From assembly GCF_000151205.2 (NCBI RefSeq), contig NC_016051.1:1-64000 (forward strand): DNA of 64,000 nucleotides, written 5' to 3'. The notes below the pieces were generated by a model. That model searched no databases. It saw only the letters and a list, made by a program, of their open reading frames with translations, and was not told the DNA's origin. The number at the start of each line of letters is the position of its first letter. Position 1 is the stretch's first letter. This DNA comes from Thermococcus sp. AM4 (GTDB taxonomy: Archaea; Methanobacteriota_B; Thermococci; Thermococcales; Thermococcaceae). Both the position numbers and the translations under genes were made by a program. Positions 1 through 7,431 of this stretch are shown one piece after another.

Positions 1-355
1 CCCCCGGCAACCTTTGCTTGCGCAAAGCTTGACCAAAATAGTTTAACTGTCCAGAAGGGCAGAGGGAAAGTTGCATGCGTTATTAAAAAGTCGAATGGAT
101 TCAGGTTTACTCTCATGATAGCGTGTGGAGGGAAGTTTTTAGTTTTAAACAGCGCCCGGAGGGCGCTAACGGGAGGAAAACACATTCAAAACTGGCAGGT
201 TTGGAAGTAAACCCCCTGAGAACAAACTATTCAAAAGGCATGCCAACTTTGATGAAACTTTGCTTGGCAAAGTTTCTTAACGTGGGGCGAAGCCCCACTC
301 CGGGGGTTTGAGAGTACAGAGAGATAAGGGGGCGGAGCCCCCCTTGTCTTTCGTA
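1..355. other. Gene-free region with five short hairpins
   Basis: No convincing gene is seen; the only open frame (123-311) has no family resemblance and is crossed by hairpins. The stretch holds five perfect or near-perfect inverted repeats with tiny loops: 12-27 (CTTTGC arms), 151-167 (AGCGCCC/GGGCGCT, loop GGA), 254-276 (10-bp arms GAAACTTTGC, loop TTG), 282-298 (GTGGGGC/GCCCCAC, loop GAA) and 326-345 (GGGGGC/GCCCCC, loop GGA). It lies directly downstream of the 3' end of the minus-strand tRNA-Lys gene. The hairpins could be terminators for converging transcripts, a structured RNA or remains of a mobile element; the sequence does not decide. Confidence 0.6.
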
Positions 356-433
356 TGGCGGGCCGGGCGGGATTTGAACCCGCGGCCACGGGGTTAAAAG
401 CCCCGCGCTCTAACCAGGCTGAGCTACCGGCCC
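356..433 (-). tRNA. tRNA-Lys (anticodon TTT)
   Basis: Read on the minus strand the sequence starts GGGCCGG and closes with CCGGCCC, discriminator G and an encoded CCA. The anticodon loop is CTTTTAA, giving anticodon UUU, and the T arm GGTTCAAATCC is intact. There is no intron. A TATA-like element (minus strand CTTATAAAAGC, about 456-466) lies some 25 bases upstream, the usual distance for an archaeal tRNA promoter. Confidence 0.95.
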
Positions 434-476
434 ACCCGCGACTGATATTCCAGGAGCTTTTATAAGCTTTGCCCCA

Positions 477-1316
477 TCATTTGAAGACCCTGACGTCCAC
501 TACGACGTGCCACACTCCCGGAGCGTAGCGTTTGATGATCAGCTCGTTCAGCTTTTCGACCTCAACCCCGTATTCTCGGGCGATCTCCCTGAATGTCTTA
601 AACGGCTCCTCCGGCATTAGCCTCTCTGGGACCGTGTTGTGGTAGTGAATTACCGCCCCGCTCTTGGCTATGCTCAGAGCTTTGGGAATGAACTCGTGAG
701 TTCTTACAACGTAGCCCATGATCACCCTATCCGCAACGTTCTCGCCGGGAAAATCCCTGTTGTCGATGTTGTATGCCGTCATCCGATCCCAAACGCCGTT
801 GAGCTCTATGTTCTCCACGAGGAATTTGAACGTGTAGGGACTTTTCTCGATCGCAATAACCCTCGCACCCCCATGAACGGCCATGGGAAGACTCAAATGT
901 CCAATCCCGGCGAACATGTCCACGACCATCTCACCAGGTCGAGCGACCTTTGCCATCCTAACGCGTTCTTTAACGTTCGCCGGCGAGAACATTATCCTCG
1001 CCACGTCGAGCTTGTATTTAACGCCGTTTTCCACGTGAACGGTTATCGTATCGCTTCCGTAGAGAATTTCGTAGTTCGTCTCCCGGAACTCCCCCGAAAT
1101 CCGCCCTTTCCTGAGAACGGTTTTAACCCCAAGTACCTCGGCGTAGACTTCGGCTATTCTGTGCTTGTAGGGTTCAAGCTCCGTCCTGAGGGGAAGGATG
1201 AGAACGTCCCCTATCCTGACCCAGTGCTTTGGCAGGAGATCCATGAGCTCACCGGGAAGCTCCCTGCCCAGTATCTCGCGTATCCTTGGTTTTATTACCT
1301 GCGTCCCCCTCTTCAT
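477..1316 (-). CDS. taw2: tRNA(Phe) wyosine-pathway aminocarboxypropyltransferase Taw2
   Basis: Taw2 transfers the 3-amino-3-carboxypropyl group of S-adenosylmethionine to C7 of 4-demethylwyosine at position 37 of tRNA-Phe. The 279-residue protein has an N-terminal RNA-binding part and a Rossmann methyltransferase-like core with the SAM loop DMFAGIGHLSLP. Where the related m1G37 methyltransferase Trm5 carries an N-[LP]-P catalytic motif, this protein reads RVIMGYVVRTHEF, the Taw2 signature, so I prefer Taw2 over Trm5. A start 51 bases further up is open, but the methionine of MKRGTQVIKPR at 1316 fits the family and has GGGGAG upstream. The gene ends just before the tRNA-Lys promoter. Confidence 0.88.
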   Translation of the reverse strand: MKRGTQVIKPRIREILGRELPGELMDLLPKHWVRIGDVLILPLRTELEPYKHRIAEVYAEVLGVKTVLRKGRISGEFRETNYEILYGSDTITVHVENGVKYKLDVARIMFSPANVKERVRMAKVARPGEMVVDMFAGIGHLSLPMAVHGGARVIAIEKSPYTFKFLVENIELNGVWDRMTAYNIDNRDFPGENVADRVIMGYVVRTHEFIPKALSIAKSGAVIHYHNTVPERLMPEEPFKTFREIAREYGVEVEKLNELIIKRYAPGVWHVVVDVRVFK

Positions 1317-1435
1317 CGAGTTTAACTCCCCTATGCAGGTTATTATGCTTTTCTGTCGCTTCGTCAAAAAGCGATGAGAAAGCCTTAAAAAGGAAAAGGC
1401 CGGAGTTAGTGTGAGAACGTATCGACCGGAGGTCG

Positions 1436-1786
1436 ATGAGGAATATGGATGAAGACCCCTCAGGCAGTAGTTGGTTTTCGAGACTGTTTGGTGGAAAAAA
1501 GGAGTTCCTTCTTGAGCAGGATCTCAGCAGCAGGGCGTACGAGGAATACCGCAGGCTTCTCATGAAAGCAAGACCCGAGGTTAATGGAAAAGAGCTCCGC
1601 CTTCAGCTCCCCAGCGGCGAGGTTGTTCTCTCCGAAGGAAAGCTGAGGATAAGGGCGCGCGACAAAAAAACCGCCGAGAAGATCCTGAGGAATCTCCACC
1701 ACTACGAGCAGCCCCCGAGTCTCTGGCCGGCCTACGGGCTCAGCTACTCTCTGAAAAAACACGACAAACCAAGGGTTCAGACCTAA
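1436..1786 (+). CDS. Small conserved hypothetical protein
   Basis: A 116-residue charged soluble protein that I do not recognise by function. It has no signal peptide or membrane segment. The middle (about residues 30-60) is rich in Glu, Arg and Leu and the C-terminal part contains KKTAEKILRNLHHYEQPPSLWP, suggesting a small alpha/beta fold. A GGAGGT at 1428-1433 is too close to the ATG at 1436 and a little far from the ATG at 1445, so either start is possible. It is divergent from taw2, and the short gap contains AT-rich promoter-like sequence (CCTTAAAAAGG near 1383-1393). Confidence 0.6.
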   Translation: MRNMDEDPSGSSWFSRLFGGKKEFLLEQDLSSRAYEEYRRLLMKARPEVNGKELRLQLPSGEVVLSEGKLRIRARDKKTAEKILRNLHHYEQPPSLWPAYGLSYSLKKHDKPRVQT

Positions 1787-1819
1787 GGGGCTAAGGTTTT
1801 AAAATGCTTCCTCCATCCT

Positions 1820-1880
1820 ATTTTGGATGACGACCCTTGCCCAGTCTGATCTGTGATGACGTCGGTATTAGCTGACAGCG
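1820..1880 (+). ncRNA. Box C/D guide sRNA (2'-O-methylation guide)
   Basis: All elements of an archaeal C/D sRNA are present in order and at canonical spacing: box C ATGACGA (1827-1833, one mismatch to RUGAUGA), a 12-nt guide (1834-1845), box D' CTGA (1846-1849), a 3-nt spacer, box C' GTGATGA (1853-1859), a second 12-nt guide (1860-1871) and box D CTGA (1872-1875). A TATA element GTTTTAAAAT sits at 1795-1804, about 25 bases before the expected 5' end. By the D-plus-5 rule the guides would direct methylation of the G in ACUG[G]GCAAGGG and the U in CUAA[U]ACCGACG. I have not confirmed those targets in rRNA or tRNA. Confidence 0.8.
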
Positions 1881-1926
1881 GGCGGGGAGGTTGCGGGCCG
1901 ATGAACCGCCCGACGGAGGGAAGGAA

Positions 1927-2559
1927 ATGGACGGGGAGCTCATTGAGTTCTATGCAAGCGAGGCGTTGAGCTGTCCAAGGCGTATTTACTTCCGGCTGAT
2001 GGGTTATCCCGAGAGGTGGCCCGAGTTTGTAAAGGTCAGGCTGAACCAGGGAGTAAACACGCACGGTGTCCTCGGGGAGATACTGAACAAGAGGTTCGGC
2101 TTTGAGCTGGAAAAGCACCTCGTCTTGAGATCGAGAAAGCTTGGGTTTGAAATCCACGGCAGAATAGACGCCTTTCGGGAGTTTCCAATCGAGATCAAGG
2201 GCAAAACGAGCCTCCCCCGGGTTCCCTACGAGTCTCACCTTGCTCAGCTCAACGTGTACCTCAGATGGGCTGAGGCCGAATACGGGTACCTCTACTACGT
2301 CAAACTCCACGAGAGGCCTTTAACGGTGATAAGCAAGCTTGACTTCTCCAATTTCCCAGTCATCAAGGGGCCCAACTTCAGGGCGTTTGAAATCCCGTAC
2401 GATGAGAAGCTCTTCAAGGAGACTCTGCGCCATTTCTATAACGTCAAAAAGGCCTATGAGCGGGGTAAACCTCCCAAGGGGGAGTACTCTTACCTGTGCC
2501 GGTTCTGTCCATACAGGTATCTGTGCTATCCCGACGGAAACGGGTTTGAGAAGGATTGA
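1927..2559 (+). CDS. Cas4/Dna2-like PD-(D/E)XK nuclease with Fe-S cysteines, stand-alone
   Basis: The 210-residue protein has the Cas4/RecB-nuclease layout: His46 in the THGVLGEIL helix, Asp81 in GRIDAF, and Glu89-x-Lys91 in IEIKGK form the metal-binding nuclease site. Cys16 (SCPRR) together with Cys191, Cys194 and Cys200 (CRFCPYRYLC) would bind a 4Fe-4S cluster that staples the N and C termini. The start at 1927 follows GGAGGGAAGGAA; an upstream in-frame start is less well placed. There is no CRISPR array or other cas gene in the window, so a role in DNA repair or processing rather than spacer acquisition is my inference. Confidence 0.8.
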   Translation: MDGELIEFYASEALSCPRRIYFRLMGYPERWPEFVKVRLNQGVNTHGVLGEILNKRFGFELEKHLVLRSRKLGFEIHGRIDAFREFPIEIKGKTSLPRVPYESHLAQLNVYLRWAEAEYGYLYYVKLHERPLTVISKLDFSNFPVIKGPNFRAFEIPYDEKLFKETLRHFYNVKKAYERGKPPKGEYSYLCRFCPYRYLCYPDGNGFEKD

Positions 2560-2636
2560 CTCGTCTCGGTTTTTGATCCCTGATCCGCCCGCTGGAGGGC
2601 AAAGCTTATAAAAGACATCCCTCTCTATGAGTTCGA

Positions 2637-2713
<77 letters not shown>

Positions 2714-2722
2714 TACCCTTCG

Positions 2723-2753
2723 AAAGTTCCTGAGGGTTCTCCCCTGGAACTTT
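2723..2753 (+). terminator. Hairpin downstream of tRNA-Arg
   Basis: An inverted repeat with 8-bp arms AAAGTTCC/GGAACTTT and an inner stem AGGG/CCCT begins 10 bases after the CCA of tRNA-Arg. It is not followed by a long T run, so it may aid 3' processing or termination rather than being a classical terminator. Confidence 0.35.
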
Positions 2754-2855
2754 AGAAGAATTAATCTCATTCTTTGAGGCCTTTAAGATAGGTTTTCTTG
2801 GAAGTTAGCCTTCTTTAACGCAAAGCCACTGACAGAACAGCACACGGAAGAATTC

Positions 2856-2933
2856 TGGTGCCCCGGCCGGGATTTGAACCCGGGGCGCGGGCTCGAAAGG
2901 CCCGCATGTTTGACCGGGCTACACCACCGGGGC
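2856..2933 (-). tRNA. tRNA-Glu (anticodon TTC)
   Basis: On the minus strand the gene begins GCCCCGG, ends CCGGGGC, A and an encoded CCA, and has the anticodon loop CTTTCGA (anticodon UUC). The GGTTCAAATCC T arm is intact and no intron is seen. A TATA element (minus strand GATTTTTAAACG, about 2950-2961) lies just upstream, back to back with the promoter of trm10. Confidence 0.95.
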
Positions 2934-3017
2934 TCGATATTAGGGAAGGGCGAGCGTTTAAAAATCTTTCGTCAGGTCTCGGCAAACCTTTTTAAACCTC
3001 CACCCGAGCCTCAAGCG

Positions 3018-4133
3018 ATGGCCATGAAGACCCTCGCGGACGTTCTCAGGGATGCACTGAGGGAGAAGGGCATAGAGAGCATCGGAACCCTCTCGAAGCG
3101 TTTCCGAAAGTCTAAAAACAAGCTCCAGGACATTGCGATTGAGATAGTCCACGGCAAGGGTGCAATCTTCCGCGTTCCGGAGAAGACGGCAGTTGCGTGG
3201 GACCTGAACGGAAACCGCGTTGAGGGCTCTTACTACGCCTACGCCCCCCTCTGCATGGCAGATAAGTTCGAGATGGTTCTCTCCCCGGAGGAGCTCCGCT
3301 CGAAGCTTCCGGAGTGGCCCTACTTCATAATCGACCTCCAGCTCTGGGATAAGCACACTCAAAAGGAGAAGGGCAAGGTCTGCCTCCAGATTAACCAGAG
3401 CTACGGCCTTCTACGCGACTACTTCACCGGGAGAGAGCTGGCCGTGACGTGGGCCAACGAGGAGTTCCGAGAGATGTTCCACGGCCCCCTTGACAGGATT
3501 ACCTCCTACGAGGGTCCGACTGCCGAGTTTTTAAAGGAGAAAGGAATAGATGAGGTCGTTCTCCTTGACCCCTGGGCGGACGAGGTTTTAAGCGAAAAAG
3601 ACTTCGACGTTAAGGCCTTTGTAATCGGCGGAATCGTGGATACTGGTCATGATAAAAAGCTGACGCCGAAAATAGGCGAGGAGCTTGAAAGGACAGGGAT
3701 AAGAGTTAGGCGGAGGAAGATAGTCCTCAGGGGCGACATCACAGGCGTTCCTGATAGAATAAACAGAATCCTCGGGATAATTCTCAAGATGATGGTGGAA
3801 GGAAAGTCAATGGACGAGGCCGTTTACGAGTTCCAGGAACCGCTTCACGCGCGCTGGAGGCTCAGAAAGGAGCTTCCTAAGAGGGCAACCCGCTACATGG
3901 TGGACGGAAAGACCTACCGCGTCGTCGAGAAGGAACTCTTCAACGAGTACTCGAAGTGGCTCAAAATCCGCTGGGAGGACTTTGTTAAAGTTCTTAGGGA
4001 GCTGGACCTGATAGCGCTTGAAAGGAAGAGGATTCACCACCTCAACAAGATTTCGAACGCGAGGATAATAAAGGGGAAGCTCTACCGCGTGATTCTGCTC
4101 AAAAAGGCCGCGATGTTATGCTACAATTGTTGA
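3018..4133 (+). CDS. trm10: tRNA (position 9) methyltransferase Trm10, archaeal type
   Basis: SPOUT-family enzyme that methylates N1 of the purine at position 9 of tRNA; the Thermococcus enzyme acts on both adenine and guanine. The protein is 371 residues from MAMKTLADVL. The central SPOUT region includes YFIIDLQLWDKHT, AFVIGGIVDTGHDKK (SAM-binding knot region) and the helix DRINRILGIILKMM, flanked by a basic N-terminal segment and a C-terminal winged-helix-like part. The longer open frame to 2874 runs through the antisense of tRNA-Glu and is not credible. A TATA element (CCTTTTTAAACC, about 2987-2998) places the transcription start next to the ATG, so translation is near leaderless. Confidence 0.88.
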   Translation: MAMKTLADVLRDALREKGIESIGTLSKRFRKSKNKLQDIAIEIVHGKGAIFRVPEKTAVAWDLNGNRVEGSYYAYAPLCMADKFEMVLSPEELRSKLPEWPYFIIDLQLWDKHTQKEKGKVCLQINQSYGLLRDYFTGRELAVTWANEEFREMFHGPLDRITSYEGPTAEFLKEKGIDEVVLLDPWADEVLSEKDFDVKAFVIGGIVDTGHDKKLTPKIGEELERTGIRVRRRKIVLRGDITGVPDRINRILGIILKMMVEGKSMDEAVYEFQEPLHARWRLRKELPKRATRYMVDGKTYRVVEKELFNEYSKWLKIRWEDFVKVLRELDLIALERKRIHHLNKISNARIIKGKLYRVILLKKAAMLCYNC

Positions 4134-4135
4134 GA

Positions 4136-4684
4136 TCACTTTATGTATCCCCTTTTGATTCCAATGATGAGCGTCAACATGATTACGATGATCTTGCTGA
4201 GAAAATGCGTTTTGTAGGAACTTCCGGCAGAAGGTTCATCACTGACGACTCCAAAGTGGAGGAGAATAACCAAAAATACAACCGCGACTGCAAAGAGCTT
4301 GGCTTTTCTAATCCACCATGGTTCGCCGACCTTTATTTTTCCCTCGAAAAGATCGTTGACGAAGTTTTCAAGGCCTTTCTCACTTGTTATTAGAACCTCC
4401 TCAACTCTTGCTTTTAACAGTTTAACAGTGGTATCCTTCAGGGTCTTTTTCTTTTCTTCGGGCGTACTCAGCTTGAGGTTGGGAATCACATAGAGGCTCT
4501 GACCTATTCTTAAAACGATGATTTCATCGTATTCTCTACACAAATTCATCAAAACCCTCTTCATTTCGTGGCGTTCGTACACTGGTAGGGGTTTTATCTT
4601 CATACCCTCAAGTTTGCCTGAGAGAGAAGGCCATTCCTCAGGCCTTTTCGCCTTTTCGATTAAATAAATGGAGCAGATTCCCAT
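4136..4684 (-). CDS. Hypothetical protein with two C-terminal membrane segments
   Basis: About 182 residues. The N-terminal two thirds look soluble and mixed alpha/beta (EYDEIIVLRIGQSLYVIPNL, then a basic helix EEKKKTLKDTTVKLLKARVEEVLI). The C-terminal third has two hydrophobic helices, KLFAVAVVFLVILLHFGVV and IIVIMLTLIIGI, separated by a short polar loop. I do not recognise a family. A GTG at 4690 is also possible; the ATG at 4684 follows GGGGGGTGGGT. It converges with trm10, the two stop codons being almost adjacent. A TATA-like stretch lies at about 4714-4722 on the minus strand. Confidence 0.65.
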   Translation of the reverse strand: MGICSIYLIEKAKRPEEWPSLSGKLEGMKIKPLPVYERHEMKRVLMNLCREYDEIIVLRIGQSLYVIPNLKLSTPEEKKKTLKDTTVKLLKARVEEVLITSEKGLENFVNDLFEGKIKVGEPWWIRKAKLFAVAVVFLVILLHFGVVSDEPSAGSSYKTHFLSKIIVIMLTLIIGIKRGYIK

Positions 4685-4760
4685 ACCCACCCCCCAGGTA
4701 TGGGGATCAACCCTCTTAAAAAATTAATTCTTCAGTAAAATTGGGAAATCAAAAAGAACT

Positions 4761-7427
4761 TCAGAAGAACACTATAACCGCGTCCCCAACGACGGCAGTC
4801 TCGACCTCTTCTCCTTCGCTGAACACCGCCTTTCTGATGACGACGTCGTCCTTGCCGAGCTCGACCTTTTCTCCATCGACCTCGAACTCGACCTTTCCGG
4901 TCTCCTTGAGGGCCTTCGCCACCTCATCGGCGTGCTCCTTGAGGTAGGCGGTAATCTTCGGCACGAGCTTGCCGTATCTCGGCCCAACGGTTCTGAAGTT
5001 GGGCTTTATCTCGGTTATGCGCTCCTCTAAAGCCGGCTCGCCCCTAATGACCTCAAGCCTCTCGATGTTCATCGTTCCGGCTATGTCCCTCTCGATGGTC
5101 TTGAGCTTCTCGTAGGAGTCTGTTGCGTAGATGGCCACGTGCTTGAGCTTGGCGTTGAGGGCGAGGCCGTGAGAGTTCTTGTAGCGCCTTATCGCGCCGA
5201 CTATTTCCCTCGCCAGCTCGCCGAGCTTCTCGGCCTCTTCGTCAATTCTGTCCTCCCTGAACTTCGGCCAGTCGAGGAGGTGGACGCTTTTAGCGCCAAT
5301 CTGCTCGCGGAAGAGGTTCTGGTAGAGCTCTTCGGTGATGTGCGGGACGAACGGCGCCATCAGGAGCATCAGGTTGTAGAGGAGCTCGTAGAGCGCCGTC
5401 TTAGCCTTCAGCTTGCTCTCCTCGTCGTCGCCGTAGAGACGGTACTTAATCATCTCGATGTAGTCATCCGCCACCTCGTGCCAGACGAAGGTTATCAGCT
5501 CGCGCGTGAGCAGGTTGAAGCGGTAGCGCTCCATCTCCTCGGTGGCGAACTTGATGAGCCTGTGGAGCCTGCTGAGAATCCAGCGGTCGAGCGGTTCGAG
5601 CTCCTCGGGCGCTTTGGCCGGGTCAAAGTCGGCCAAATGGCGCTCGGCGAAGCGGTAGATGTTCCAGACCTTCTGCAGGAAGCGGTAGTTGTAATCGACG
5701 GTCTCCCACTTGAAGGGATGGTCTTCTCCGGGCGGCGCTAAAGCAGTCCAGAGGCGGAGAGCGTCGGCGCCGTACTTCGGAATGACCTCGTCTGGGGCAA
5801 CGACGTTGCCGTAGCTCTTGCTCATCTTCCTGCCGTCGGGCCCGGCAACCATTCCGTTGATGAGAACGTCGCGCCAGGGCTTCTGGCCGGTGAGCATGTA
5901 GGTCCTGAATATCGTGTAGAATGCCCACGTCCTTATGATGTCGGTTCCCTGGGGCCTGAGCGCGGTCGGGAAGTTGTGCTCGAACCAGCGCTTCGCTTCC
6001 TCGTTGCCCTTAATCGCGTCGTGCCACCTGCTTATTATCAGCGGGGTTATGCTTGAGTCGACCCAGCAGTCGAGGACGTCGGTGACGGGCTTCGGTTCGC
6101 TTCCGTCGGAGCACTTCCTCGGAGGCTTATCAAAGCGCGGGTCAACCGGAAGCTTATCCTCGTCAGGCAGTATTATCTCGCCGTTATCGCAGACCCAGAA
6201 GGGAATCGGCGTTCCAAAGACCCTCTGCCTGCTTATGACCCAGTCCCAGTCCATTGACTCGGCCCAGTCCTTGAGGCGGAGGAACATGTCCTCGGGATAC
6301 CAGTTGATTTCCTTTGCGACCTTGACTATCTCGTCCGTGAAGTCCTTGACCTTTATGAACCACTGCTTCTTGGGCAACAGCTCAATCGGGGCCATACAGG
6401 AGCTTCTCTCGGTGTGTCTCAAAACTCTGTGCCTTATCTCCTCCTTCTTGTACAAGAGCCCCATCTTCTCAAGGTCTTCCGCAATCTTCTTCCTCGCTTC
6501 CTCGGTCTTGAGGCCCGCATAAGGCCCGGCGTTCTCGTTCATCGTTCCATCTTCGTTGATGGCTATGATGACAGGCAGGTTGTAACGCTTCTGCCAGACG
6601 ACGTCCTGCTCGTCACCGTAGGTACAGTTGTAGACCGCTCCGGTTCCAAAGCTCGGGTCAACGTCCTCGTCAGCCAAGACCGGCACCTCGCGCTCGAATA
6701 TTGGCAGTTTAACCTTCTTGCCGACGACGTCTTTGTAGCGCTCGTCCTCGGGATGGACGAAAACTGCCACACAGGCGGGCATGAGCTCGGGCCTCGTCGT
6801 CGCTATCGGAACGTAACCGGAACCGTCAGCGAGCGGGAGCTTGATGTAGTAGAGGAAGCCGTCCTCCTCGACGTAGCCGACCTCAGCCTTGGCAAGGCTC
6901 GTCCTACAGCGCGGGCACCAGTAAACGGGGTGCTCGGCCTGGTAGAGGAGGCCCTTCTTGTAGAACTCGATGAGGGACTTCTGGACGGCTGCCTTGTACC
7001 AGTCGTCCATCGTGTGGTATTCCAGGTCCCAGTCGGCCGAGTAGCCTATCCTGATGAACTGGTTGCGCATGGCCTCGATGGCCTGCCAGGTCCACTCAAC
7101 GCACTTCTGGAGGAACTTCTCGGGCTGGTCCTTGCTTATTCCGAACTCCTTCTCGACCTTCAGCTCGGTCGGAAGCCCGTGGTTGTCGAAGCCCTGCGGG
7201 AAGAGCACGTTGTAGCCGGTCATTCTCTTATAGCGCGCGATGATGTCAATCCACGTGTGGCTGAGCACGTGACCGAGGTGGAGCGTTCCGCTCGTGAACG
7301 GGGGCGGAGTGTCAATCGCGTAGCTCGGCCTCTTCTCGTCGAGCTCGTACTTGTAGATTTTCTCATCGAGCCAGAACTTCTGCCACTTGGGCTCAATCTC
7401 GTTCGGGTCGTAGTTCTTCGGGAGCAT
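4761..7427 (-). CDS. valS: Valyl-tRNA synthetase
   Basis: Class I aminoacyl-tRNA synthetase that charges tRNA-Val and edits misactivated threonine. The 888-residue protein shows the HIGH motif as HLGH (residues 50-53) after PPPFTSGTL, a long CP1 editing insertion (residues about 150-345) containing TTRPELMPACVAVFVHPED, the KMSKS loop GRKMSKSYGN near residue 532, and an anticodon-binding helical domain ending in a C-terminal region of about 90 residues. The ATG at 7427 follows GGTGATAGG and starts 4 bases after the MFS stop begins, so valS is probably translated from the same message as the transporter gene upstream. Confidence 0.97.
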   Translation of the reverse strand: MLPKNYDPNEIEPKWQKFWLDEKIYKYELDEKRPSYAIDTPPPFTSGTLHLGHVLSHTWIDIIARYKRMTGYNVLFPQGFDNHGLPTELKVEKEFGISKDQPEKFLQKCVEWTWQAIEAMRNQFIRIGYSADWDLEYHTMDDWYKAAVQKSLIEFYKKGLLYQAEHPVYWCPRCRTSLAKAEVGYVEEDGFLYYIKLPLADGSGYVPIATTRPELMPACVAVFVHPEDERYKDVVGKKVKLPIFEREVPVLADEDVDPSFGTGAVYNCTYGDEQDVVWQKRYNLPVIIAINEDGTMNENAGPYAGLKTEEARKKIAEDLEKMGLLYKKEEIRHRVLRHTERSSCMAPIELLPKKQWFIKVKDFTDEIVKVAKEINWYPEDMFLRLKDWAESMDWDWVISRQRVFGTPIPFWVCDNGEIILPDEDKLPVDPRFDKPPRKCSDGSEPKPVTDVLDCWVDSSITPLIISRWHDAIKGNEEAKRWFEHNFPTALRPQGTDIIRTWAFYTIFRTYMLTGQKPWRDVLINGMVAGPDGRKMSKSYGNVVAPDEVIPKYGADALRLWTALAPPGEDHPFKWETVDYNYRFLQKVWNIYRFAERHLADFDPAKAPEELEPLDRWILSRLHRLIKFATEEMERYRFNLLTRELITFVWHEVADDYIEMIKYRLYGDDEESKLKAKTALYELLYNLMLLMAPFVPHITEELYQNLFREQIGAKSVHLLDWPKFREDRIDEEAEKLGELAREIVGAIRRYKNSHGLALNAKLKHVAIYATDSYEKLKTIERDIAGTMNIERLEVIRGEPALEERITEIKPNFRTVGPRYGKLVPKITAYLKEHADEVAKALKETGKVEFEVDGEKVELGKDDVVIRKAVFSEGEEVETAVVGDAVIVFF

Positions 7428-7431
7428 CCTA

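Noticed and set aside
123-311. 62-residue frame in the hairpin region
   Set aside because: Crosses three hairpins, has no homologous look and no promoter.
356-433. tRNA-Lys as an integration site for a mobile element on its 3' side
   Set aside because: No integrase, direct repeat of the tRNA end or element genes are visible in the 355 bases available.
639-1325. 228-residue open frame on the plus strand over taw2
   Set aside because: It is the antisense of a clear enzyme gene, has no ribosome site and an odd composition.
1927-2559. CRISPR-Cas locus around the Cas4-like gene
   Set aside because: No repeat-spacer array and no other cas gene anywhere in the window.
4118-4393. 91-residue plus-strand frame after trm10
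   Set aside because: Starts inside trm10 without a ribosome site and is antisense to the membrane protein gene, whose helices are convincing.
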